From: Segnochrobactrum spirostomi
GTDB taxonomy: Bacteria > Pseudomonadota > Alphaproteobacteria > Rhizobiales > Segnochrobactraceae
Reading direction: 5' to 3'
DNA: 64,000 nucleotides
Assembly: GCF_009600605.1 (NCBI RefSeq)
Contig: NZ_VWNA01000003.1
Location: 124,001-188,000 of the forward strand
Every line of letters begins with the position of its first letter. Positions within the stretch are counted from its first letter, which is position 1. The position numbers and the translations under genes are program-made. Below the pieces are notes generated by a model. The model was given only the letters and a program-made list of their open reading frames with translations, was not told the origin of the DNA and did not search any database. Shown in pieces: positions 28,711 through 37,504 of the stretch.

Positions 28711-28988
28711 GGCGGTCTCCTGTAAGCGACGGAGTACCAATTCCCGAGTGGTGGCCGCCCTGCAAGCCATTCAACGCGCTCGCGACATAGAGCCTCGGTC
28801 CTGGAAGTATGGTTCGGTGCCGGGTCCGATGCGCCGGCATCGGGACACTCATCGTGCGCATGTTCGGGCGCACCTGCGGCCACGACGCCTCGAAGTTACG
28901 GGCGGCCCGGCCCGACGCCCCCGGCGGCGATTTCGAGGGGATGATGGCGCGGTCGGTGCGCTGGTTCCTCGCCCCTCGTTGAGAGATT

Positions 28989-29420
28989 TCAGGCGTCCGC
29001 GAAGGATGTGACCGGATCGAGCCGGTCGAGCTCGTCGTCGGCGAAAAGGCGCGAGCGTGTCAGGAAGCGGACGTCGCGGCCGTTCTCCAGCGAGAACATC
29101 CCGCCGCGGCCCGGGACCACGTCGATGATGAGCTGAGTGTGCTTCCAATAATCGAATTGCGATGGGCTCATATAGAACGGTACACCGCCGATCGCGCCGA
29201 GGCGGACATCGCGGTCGCCGACGAGAAAATCGCCCTCAGCGTAGCACATCGGCGAGGAGCCGTCGCAGCAGCCGCCGGATTGGTGGAATAGCAACGATCC
29301 ATGCTCGGCCGCGAGCGTCGCGATGAGGGCCAAGGCGGCCTCGGTCGCCGTCACGCGCGGCACGAGGCTGGCCGCGTCTTGGCCGGCTGCGTCTTGGCTG
29401 GCTGCGTCTTGGGAAGCCAT
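28989..29420 (-). CDS. DUF779 protein, partner of aldehyde dehydrogenase
   Basis: This 143-residue protein (from the ATG at 29420, which has GGGAG eight bases upstream; alternative in-frame starts at 29435 and GTG 29444) carries the DUF779 signature HQSGGCCDGSSPMC and VPFYMSPSQFDYWKHTQLI. The family is regularly encoded beside ExaC/AcoD-type aldehyde dehydrogenases; its biochemical role is not settled, and the Cys/His residues suggest metal binding. The N-terminus is a tandem repeat (SQDAA x3). It lies 211 bp downstream of the aldehyde dehydrogenase stop, on the same strand, so it may be co-transcribed from the sigma-54 promoter. Confidence 0.85.
   Translation of the reverse strand: MASQDAASQDAAGQDAASLVPRVTATEAALALIATLAAEHGSLLFHQSGGCCDGSSPMCYAEGDFLVGDRDVRLGAIGGVPFYMSPSQFDYWKHTQLIIDVVPGRGGMFSLENGRDVRFLTRSRLFADDELDRLDPVTSFADA
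29368..29412. repeat. Three tandem 15-bp units inside the DUF779 gene
   Basis: Three consecutive 15-bp units ending GCGTCTTGG encode the repeated Ala-Ser-Gln-Asp-Ala segment at the N-terminus of the DUF779 protein. Units 2 and 3 differ by one base. The repeat keeps frame, so copy-number changes would only lengthen or shorten a flexible N-terminal tail. Confidence 0.8.
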
Positions 29421-29631
29421 CGGTCCATCTCCCATCGCCTGCACTCCGGTTCGGGCTGAGTGGCCACGCCCGGGCCGGTTCTTTCTCTTCCAGAAGTGGG
29501 GCGCGGCTAGCGGGGGACAAGGCGTTTGTCCGCGTGGCGTGGCGGCCGGCGAACGAGCCGCTGTCGTCCCATAAAGAGCGGTCGCCCCCGGCCTGACGCC
29601 GGGAGCGACCCATCGCGGGGGGAGGAAGCGA

Positions 29632-31149
<1,518 letters not shown>

Positions 31150-31182
31150 TGTATCCTCCCTGAGACGGATGCGCCTCTTACC

Positions 31183-31197
31183 GCAACCTCCGTGCCA
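31183..31197 (-). promoter_or_regulatory. Sigma-54 (-24/-12) promoter of the aldehyde dehydrogenase
   Basis: On the minus strand this reads TGGCACGGAGGTTGC, an exact match to TGGCAC-N5-TTGC. The GG and GC dinucleotides are correctly spaced. Transcription would start near 31171, leaving a leader of about 22 bases before the ATG at 31149. The divergent enhancer-binding protein at 31434 is the obvious activator. Confidence 0.9.
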
Positions 31198-31357
31198 ACC
31201 ACGTCTTTGCGGTGCAGCAAAACAATTGCGCGGTGCGGGAGCGGACTGAAAACGCAGAAGAACTTGCGTGGGGAAGGGTGGGCACCGCAGGTTGCGGATG
31301 CGCGCCCCGCGAAAACTTGCTAAGGAGTGTCGGAGATCACCACACGGCCTGCAACAA

Positions 31358-31403
31358 GTGTGGCAAAAAGCGACACCTGCGAATGGCGACCGTTGCAACG
31401 GTC
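31358..31403. promoter_or_regulatory. Candidate upstream activator sites between acoR-like and aldehyde dehydrogenase genes
   Basis: Two inverted repeats sit just upstream of the activator gene. One is GTGTGGCAAAAAGCGACAC at 31358-31376 (7-bp arms with one mismatch). The other is the perfect 16-bp palindrome GACCGTTGCAACGGTC at 31388-31403. They lie about 180-230 bp from the predicted sigma-54 start site, a usual distance for enhancer-binding proteins, and could also mediate autoregulation. Confidence 0.5.
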
Positions 31404-31433
31404 GTCTTCAGGGTGCGCTCCGGGAGGTGCGCC

Positions 31434-33323
31434 ATGGGGATGAAGATGTTCCCCGAGTCCGTCGCGAGCGCGCGGCGGAACTTCTTCCAGCACGGCGAGC
31501 CGGTCGGCGCGCTGGTGCCGGACTCCATTCTGCGCTCGTGGCGGCGGTGCGCTGATCACGGCCTCGATACGGCGCGTTTGCCCCGGCTGGAGCCGCTCAC
31601 CTCCGCCGAGCTGCGTCAGGCCGCCGGCCCATCCGAGCGGCTGCGCCGGCTCAGCCGCCCCGAACTCGAGGCGCTCTATTCGGACGCGCTCGCGACAGGC
31701 TGCGTCGTAATCCTGACGGACGCGGACGGGCTTATCCTGGAAAGCCTCGGCAGTGCCGATTTCGCCGCCCGCGCCGCGCAGGTGGCGTTGCGCCCCGGCG
31801 TTCCCTGGGCGGAGACGACGACCGGCACCAATGCGGTCGGCACCGCTCTCGTGGAAGGCCGGCCGATCGCCGTCCATGGCGGCGAACATTATTTCGAGCC
31901 CCACGCCATCCTGAGCTGCTCCGCCGCCCCGATCTACGATCCGTTCGGCCGCCTCGTCGGCGCGCTCGATCTCTCGGGGCCGGCGGCGGTCGATCACCGC
32001 CACGCCCTCGGCCTCGTCCAACTCGCCATCGAGCAGATCGAGCACCGCTTCTTCGAGGACGGGTTCGGCGGCCGCGAGGTGCTGCGGTTCCAGGCCGATC
32101 CGGCTCTGGTCGGGACGTCGCGCGAGGGCATCTTCGTCTTCGAGGATGATCGGCTCGTCGCGGCGAACCGGGTCGGGCTCGCACTCGTCGATCGCGATTG
32201 GACGGCGCTCGGAACCGACCGCACCGATGATCTGTTCCGCACCTTCTCTAAACGTGCGGCCAGGAGCGCGACGCCGGAACGTCTCGTGGATGTCCGAGGC
32301 AGGGCCCTGTTCGGCCGTCTCGATGGTGCGCGCACCGCGATGGTCGCCGGCCATGCCCTACCGCGCCCGGCGCCCCGCGATGTCACTCCTGTGCTGGGCG
32401 AGACGGTCGAAGGGGGCGTGCGTCGAGCGGTTCGCCTCCTCGACGCCGACGTGCCGATCCTGATCCACGGCGAGACCGGCACCGGCAAGGAGATGATCGC
32501 GCGCGAAATTCACCATCGCTGCGGCCGGTCGGCCAAGCCGTTCATCGCCGTCAATTGCGCGGCGATCCCGGAATCCCTCATCGAATCCGAGCTGTTCGGC
32601 TACGAGGAGGGGGCCTTCACGGGCGCCCGCCGGCAGGGGCGCAAGGGCTTGCTGCGCGAAGCCGACGGTGGCGTGCTCTTTCTCGACGAGATCGGCGACA
32701 TGCCGCTCGCCCTCCAGGCGCGGCTGTTGCGCGTGCTCCAGGAACGCGAGGTCGTTCCGCTCGGCGGCGGCCGGCCGGTGAAGGTCGATTTCGCCCTCGT
32801 CTGCGCCACCCACCGGGATCTCAAGGCGATGGCCGAGAGCGGTGCTTTCCGGGCGGACCTCTATTTCCGCATTGCCCACGACACCCTGGAACTGCCGGCG
32901 CTGCGGGCGCTCCCGGACCGCCTGCCGCTGGTGCGCGAGCTGTGGCGTCGTCTGGTCGGCGACGGGCGCTTCGTGTTGTCCGCTGACTGCGAGGCGCGCC
33001 TTGCGGCATTCTCTTGGCCGGGCAATTTCCGCCAGCTCGCCGGCACGCTCAAGGTTCTCGCCGCCTTGGCCGAGCCCGACGAGCCGGTGTCCGTCGCGAT
33101 GCTGCCGGCCGAGATCGCCCGCGTGGACGGCCCAGTGCCCACGCGGTCGGACTCCGCCTTCGCCGATCCCAAGGCGCCGCTCGCCCGCGACGGCTCCCTC
33201 GAAGGGGTGACGATCGAGCATATGCGGCGCACTCTGGAGGCCTGCGGCGGCAACGTCTCGGCCGCAGCCCGCAAGCTCGGCATCAACCGCAGCACCCTGT
33301 ACCGGCGTGTCCTCGGGAATTGA
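31434..33323 (+). CDS. AcoR-like sigma-54-dependent activator
   Basis: The protein is 629 residues from the ATG at 31434, which has GGGAGG six bases upstream; the frame is open to 31212 but lacks a better start. Domains are an N-terminal GAF-type sensor (WAETTTGTNAVGTALVEGRP, HYFEPHAILSCSAAPI), then the AAA+ domain with Walker A GETGTGKE and the sigma-54 contact loop EEGAFTGARRQG (GAFTGA intact). Walker B VLFLDEIGD and a C-terminal Fis-type HTH (NVSAAARKLGINRSTLYRR) complete it. AcoR relatives respond to acetoin or alcohol/aldehyde signals. The intact GAFTGA and the divergent sigma-54 promoter make control of the aldehyde dehydrogenase very likely. Confidence 0.93.
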   Translation: MGMKMFPESVASARRNFFQHGEPVGALVPDSILRSWRRCADHGLDTARLPRLEPLTSAELRQAAGPSERLRRLSRPELEALYSDALATGCVVILTDADGLILESLGSADFAARAAQVALRPGVPWAETTTGTNAVGTALVEGRPIAVHGGEHYFEPHAILSCSAAPIYDPFGRLVGALDLSGPAAVDHRHALGLVQLAIEQIEHRFFEDGFGGREVLRFQADPALVGTSREGIFVFEDDRLVAANRVGLALVDRDWTALGTDRTDDLFRTFSKRAARSATPERLVDVRGRALFGRLDGARTAMVAGHALPRPAPRDVTPVLGETVEGGVRRAVRLLDADVPILIHGETGTGKEMIAREIHHRCGRSAKPFIAVNCAAIPESLIESELFGYEEGAFTGARRQGRKGLLREADGGVLFLDEIGDMPLALQARLLRVLQEREVVPLGGGRPVKVDFALVCATHRDLKAMAESGAFRADLYFRIAHDTLELPALRALPDRLPLVRELWRRLVGDGRFVLSADCEARLAAFSWPGNFRQLAGTLKVLAALAEPDEPVSVAMLPAEIARVDGPVPTRSDSAFADPKAPLARDGSLEGVTIEHMRRTLEACGGNVSAAARKLGINRSTLYRRVLGN

Positions 33324-33332
33324 GACGCCACG

Positions 33333-33362
33333 GATACGAGTGAGGCCTATCGGCTCCGTATC
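33333..33362 (+). terminator. Possible hairpin after the AcoR-like gene
   Basis: GATACG at the left arm pairs with CGTATC at the right arm, extended by two more pairs around a bulge, ten bases after the activator stop. There is no clear T-run, so terminator function is uncertain. Confidence 0.3.
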
Positions 33363-33482
33363 ACGGACGCGTGCGTTTTCGGCGCGCGCGATCGCATTGT
33401 GTTCGCGCCGCAGTAGTGCCGCGCGTGCAAAATCGCGGCATATCCCTGGTGAATTATGAAAGTTAAAAACAGCGCCCTATGA

Positions 33483-33504
33483 GATTAGAATTATAATACT
33501 TATC
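33483..33504. promoter_or_regulatory. Palindromic candidate operator upstream of the siderophore receptor
   Basis: This 22-bp AT-rich element has a perfect centre ATTATAAT and arms GATTAG/CTTATC; 9 of 11 base pairs are symmetric. It lies 78 bp before the receptor ATG in the only AT-rich block of the region. Size and composition suit an iron-responsive regulator (Fur, Irr or RirA family in alphaproteobacteria), but it does not match a single consensus closely enough to name the protein. Confidence 0.45.
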
Positions 33505-33581
33505 TATTTATGTCCCTATATAGACCTAGTTAAACATTGTGAATAAAAGGCGGCCGGGAAGTAATATTCTTGGAGTCGTCG

Positions 33582-35780
33582 ATGTCGAGGATTGGTGCGC
33601 GCTCGCTGGCGCGATTCGCCCTGCTGGGGGTGGCTTATTTCACGGACGCAAGCGGGGCCTTCGCTCAATCGACGCAGACGCAGGCCGACACGGGCAGCGC
33701 ATCGGCGGCGCCTGCCGCGGCCAAGACGGAGGCCGGCGCGCTGGAACTCGAGACCATCGACGTCCAGGGCCAGCAGACCGGATCCGGCAACACCTCGATC
33801 ACCGCCGACGGCTATGTGCCGCTGAAGAGCACGACGGGCACGAAGACCAACACGCCCCTGATCGAAGTGCCGCAGACGATTTCGACGGTGACGCGCCAAA
33901 ACATGGACGACCGCAACGTCCAGAATCTGGTGGACGCGCTGGCCTATACGCCGGGTGTCCGCGTCGGGGCGTTCGGCTTCGACCCGCGTTTCGATTCATT
34001 CTACGTCCGTGGTTTCGACGCCACCTATACCGGCATCTATCGCGACGGCCTGCGCGAGCAGAACGGCAACTTCTCTATCTATAAGACCGAGCCTTACGGG
34101 CTCGAAGGCATCTCGGTTCTCCAGGGACCGGCCTCCGCGCTCTACGGTGCCGGCTCGCCGGGCGGCGTGATCGACCTCATCACCAAGCGGCCGACGGCGA
34201 CCCCGATCCGCGACGTCTGGCTGCAGGTCGGCACCGATAACCGCTACCAGGGCCAGTTCGATTTCGCCGGTGCCATCCCGCAGGACGACCGCTTCACTTA
34301 TCGGATCACCGGCCTTCTGCGGCAGGCGGACACGGAGCTCGCGAGCGTGCCGGACGACCGCGCCTATATCGCGCCGGCCTTCACCTGGAACATCGACGAA
34401 GACACCAGCTTCACTTTCCTCAGCGAATATATGCACAACAAGACCGGCGGCAACGCGACCTATTACATGGACGCCGACGGTCAGGCGAGCGGCCTGCCGA
34501 GCGGCGATTCCGCCTTCGGTGACTTCGTTCAGGATCAATACCGCGTCGGCTATGAGTTCAGCCATGAATTCAACGACGTGTTCACGGCTCGGCAGAATTT
34601 CCGCTTCGCCCGTATCACGGCGGAAGCCGACTACACCCAGATCGATTCAATCTCGGAAGACGGCCTGACCGCGACCCGCTCGACGGGACAGGTCGGCGAC
34701 GCCATCAGCACGGTCGCGGTCGACAATCAACTCGAGGCCGATTTCGCCACATGGGCGATCGAGCACAAGGTGCTGACCGGCGTGAACTATAATTTTGCCG
34801 ACGGCAGCGACAAGATCGGCTTCGGAGCGGCCCCCGATCTCGACCTCGTCAGCCTCAATTATGGCCAGCAATATATCCCGGCACCGGGCTACAATTATCT
34901 CGACGTCAAGCAGAACCAGGATCAGTTCGGTCTCTATGCGCAGGACCAGGCGAAGCTCGGGCCCTGGGTGTTGACGTTCGGCGGGCGGCAGGATTGGACC
35001 CGCACCACGACCAACAACATGTACACCGGAGCCAACGAACAGCAGAGCGACCGCGCTTTCACCGGCCGCGTCGGCCTGACCTACGTGACGCCGTGGGGGA
35101 TCGCCCCTTATGCGAGTTATTCGACCTCGTTCGCCCCGCTGATCGGCACCAATGCCGAAGGACAGGCCTTCAAGCCGTCGACAGGCGAGCAGCAGGAAGT
35201 CGGCGTCAAATATTACCCGAACGGCTGGAATGCGGTCGTCACCGCGTCGCTCTTCAACATCACTCAGCAGAACGTCCTGAGCCCAGATCCGAACAACCTC
35301 GCCTTCCAGACCCAAATGGGCGAGGTCCGCTCGCGCGGGTTCGAGATCGAGGCGCAGGCGACGCTCGCCCTCGGCCTCAGCGTCACGGCGTCCTATACCT
35401 ACCTCGACCTCGAGGTGACGCAGGGCAACCCGGAATATGTCGGCAAGCAGCCCTCGGGTATCCCGCCGCAATCGTTCTCGCTGTGGGCGGACTACACCAT
35501 TCCGAGCGGGACGCTCGAGGGGCTCGGGGCCGGCGGGGGTGTGCGCTATACAGGGACCTCCTACGGCAACGACACCAACACCTTCTCGAACGATCCGATC
35601 ACTCTGGTGGACGCGGCGTTCCACTATGATTTCGGTGGCATCAATCCGAAACTCAAAGGTTTGAGCGCGCAGATCAACGCGACCAACCTGCTGGACGAAA
35701 ACTACACGACCTGTCAGGCCGGCTATTGCTATCGCGGGCAGGGCCGGTCGGTGATCGCCGGCATGCGCTACCAATGGTGA
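33582..35780 (+). CDS. TonB-dependent hydroxamate-siderophore receptor (FhuA/FoxA type)
   Basis: This 732-residue outer-membrane receptor has a signal peptide (MSRIGARSLARFALLGVAYF, cleavage probably after AFA), then an N-terminal segment with LETIDVQGQQTGSG (TonB-box area). The plug domain follows (VPQTISTVTRQNMDDR, DALAYTPGVRVG, FYVRGFDATYTGIYRDGLR, VLQGPASALYGAGSPGGVID) and a beta-barrel ending in GMRYQW with terminal aromatic Trp. The ATG at 33582 has TTGGAG six bases upstream; a TTG in frame at 33570 is less likely. It takes up ferric siderophore and hands it to the FhuD/FhuB/FhuC transporter encoded immediately downstream; the fhuC start overlaps its stop. Confidence 0.92.
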   Translation: MSRIGARSLARFALLGVAYFTDASGAFAQSTQTQADTGSASAAPAAAKTEAGALELETIDVQGQQTGSGNTSITADGYVPLKSTTGTKTNTPLIEVPQTISTVTRQNMDDRNVQNLVDALAYTPGVRVGAFGFDPRFDSFYVRGFDATYTGIYRDGLREQNGNFSIYKTEPYGLEGISVLQGPASALYGAGSPGGVIDLITKRPTATPIRDVWLQVGTDNRYQGQFDFAGAIPQDDRFTYRITGLLRQADTELASVPDDRAYIAPAFTWNIDEDTSFTFLSEYMHNKTGGNATYYMDADGQASGLPSGDSAFGDFVQDQYRVGYEFSHEFNDVFTARQNFRFARITAEADYTQIDSISEDGLTATRSTGQVGDAISTVAVDNQLEADFATWAIEHKVLTGVNYNFADGSDKIGFGAAPDLDLVSLNYGQQYIPAPGYNYLDVKQNQDQFGLYAQDQAKLGPWVLTFGGRQDWTRTTTNNMYTGANEQQSDRAFTGRVGLTYVTPWGIAPYASYSTSFAPLIGTNAEGQAFKPSTGEQQEVGVKYYPNGWNAVVTASLFNITQQNVLSPDPNNLAFQTQMGEVRSRGFEIEAQATLALGLSVTASYTYLDLEVTQGNPEYVGKQPSGIPPQSFSLWADYTIPSGTLEGLGAGGGVRYTGTSYGNDTNTFSNDPITLVDAAFHYDFGGINPKLKGLSAQINATNLLDENYTTCQAGYCYRGQGRSVIAGMRYQW

Positions 35781-36610
35781 GCGCGATGGTTGCGAGCACC
35801 CGGAGCCCCGAGCCGCATCTCGCCGCGGAGACGGCGCCAGCCGCGTTCCAGGCCGAGCGTTTGACCTTCTCGATCGACGGGCGGGTGCTCCTGCATCCGC
35901 TCGATCTGGCGGTCGGCCCGGGCCGGATGATCGCCCTGATCGGCCACAACGGCTCGGGAAAGTCGACGCTTCTCAAGATGCTCGCCCGCCAGGAAACGCC
36001 GAGCGGGGGCCGGGTTCTGTTCGGCGGCCGGCAAACGGAGGCCTGGGCGACCCGCGAGTTCGCCCGCGCCGTCGCCTATCTGCCGCAGAATCCGCCGGAG
36101 GCGATCGGGCTCACCGTCCGGGAACTCGTGATGTTCGGCCGCTATCCCTGGCACGGGCCGCTCGGCCGCGTGACGGAGACGGACCGGGCCAAGGTGGCCG
36201 AAGCGCTCGACGTGACCGGCATGGTCGTGCTCGCCGACCGTCTCGTCGAAACCCTCTCTGGCGGCGAGCGTCAGCGGGCCTGGCTTGCCGTGCTGATCGC
36301 GCAGGACACCCGTTACCTGCTGCTCGACGAGCCCATCTCGGCGCTCGATATATCCCATCAAATTGAAGTGCTCGATCTCGTCCGGCGGCTGTCTCGGGAG
36401 CGTGGCCTCGGTGTCCTTGCGGTTCTGCACGACATCAACATGGCGGCGCGCTTCTGCGACGAAATCGTCGCGTTGAAGGGCGGCCGGCTCGTCGCCAGAG
36501 GCAGTCCGGACGAGGTGGTCGAGGCGGGCACCCTCGCCGAGATCTACGGCGTTGCGATGGACGTCCTGCGGCCCTCGCCCGAGGCGCCGCCGATCGCTTT
36601 CGTGCGGTGA
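35774..36610 (+). CDS. fhuC: Iron-siderophore ABC transporter ATPase FhuC
   Basis: This 278-residue ATPase has Walker A GHNGSGKST, Q-loop YLPQNPP, signature LSGGERQRAWLA, Walker B YLLLDEPISALD and the switch His in AVLHDINMA. The ATG at 35774 overlaps the receptor stop (ATGGTGA); a second ATG at 35786 is possible. It energises import of ferric hydroxamates through FhuB. The adjacent receptor, FhuD, FhuB and FhuF define the substrate class. Confidence 0.93.
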   Translation: MVSAMVASTRSPEPHLAAETAPAAFQAERLTFSIDGRVLLHPLDLAVGPGRMIALIGHNGSGKSTLLKMLARQETPSGGRVLFGGRQTEAWATREFARAVAYLPQNPPEAIGLTVRELVMFGRYPWHGPLGRVTETDRAKVAEALDVTGMVVLADRLVETLSGGERQRAWLAVLIAQDTRYLLLDEPISALDISHQIEVLDLVRRLSRERGLGVLAVLHDINMAARFCDEIVALKGGRLVARGSPDEVVEAGTLAEIYGVAMDVLRPSPEAPPIAFVR

Positions 36611-36631
36611 GTCGGAGACGAGGGCGTGGCG

Positions 36632-37504
36632 ATGATTGAACTCGATCGGCGCAGCGTGCTCGCTGCGCTGGCGGGCCTCGGTCTTGGACCCGCGCGCGCG
36701 GCCGAGTCCGGGCGGCGCATCGCCGTGCTCGATTATGGGCTCGCCCAAACGATGCTCGCTCTCGGCGTCGCACCGATCGCCATCGCCGAGGCGGGGGAAT
36801 GGCTCAAGTGGGTCGGGGCGCCGCCGTTGCCGGCCGAAATCGTCGATCTTGGCACCGACCGCGAGATCAACCTCGAAGTCCTCGCTGCGGTGAAGCCGGA
36901 CCTCGTGCTCTCGACCCCCTATCTCGAGCAACTCACGGCCTTGATCGCGCCGATCGCCCCGGTCGTCTCGCTCCCGATCTACAGCGACGCGCGGGCGCCG
37001 CTGCGGCTCTCCGTCGAGGCGGCGCGGCGGATCGGGGCGATCACCGACCGCGCGGACGCCGCCGTACGTCTCGTCGCCGAGGCGGATGCGAAGTTCGCGG
37101 TGCTCCGGTCGCGGTTCGCGGCGCGGCCGCAAGCCCCGCTTCTCCTCGTCAATTTCGTCGATGAGCGGCATCTGCGCGTCTATGGCGGCGCGAGCCTCTA
37201 TCAGGATGTGCTCGACCGGGTGGGGCTCGCCAACGCCTGGGCGCGGCCGACCAACGATTGGGGTTTCGCGACGATCGGGCTGGAGGCGCTCGCCGATTTC
37301 CCCGAGGCGCGGCTGATCGTGTTCGAGCCGATCGGACCGGATATCCGCGCGGTGCTCGCCCGTGGTCCGCTCTGGTCGCGTCTGCCCCTCGTCAAAGCCG
37401 GGCGCGTGTCCATCGTGCCGACGGTGCTGATGTTCGGCACGCTGCCGTCGGCGACGCGCTTCGCGGACATCCTGGACGCCACCCTTCCGGAGGCTGCGGG
37501 ATGA
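36632..37504 (+). CDS. fhuD: Iron-siderophore substrate-binding protein FhuD
   Basis: This 290-residue protein has a Tat-like signal (LDRRSVLAALAGLGLGPARA) and the FhuD/BtuF fold pattern: RRIAVLDYGLAQTMLALGVAP, DLGTDREINLEVLAAVKPDLVLSTPY (cited in part) and VYGGASLYQDVLDRVGL. The start is ATG at 36632, with an in-frame GTG at 36626. Its stop overlaps the fhuB start (ATGA). It delivers the siderophore complex to FhuB in the periplasm. Confidence 0.9.
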   Translation: MIELDRRSVLAALAGLGLGPARAAESGRRIAVLDYGLAQTMLALGVAPIAIAEAGEWLKWVGAPPLPAEIVDLGTDREINLEVLAAVKPDLVLSTPYLEQLTALIAPIAPVVSLPIYSDARAPLRLSVEAARRIGAITDRADAAVRLVAEADAKFAVLRSRFAARPQAPLLLVNFVDERHLRVYGGASLYQDVLDRVGLANAWARPTNDWGFATIGLEALADFPEARLIVFEPIGPDIRAVLARGPLWSRLPLVKAGRVSIVPTVLMFGTLPSATRFADILDATLPEAAG

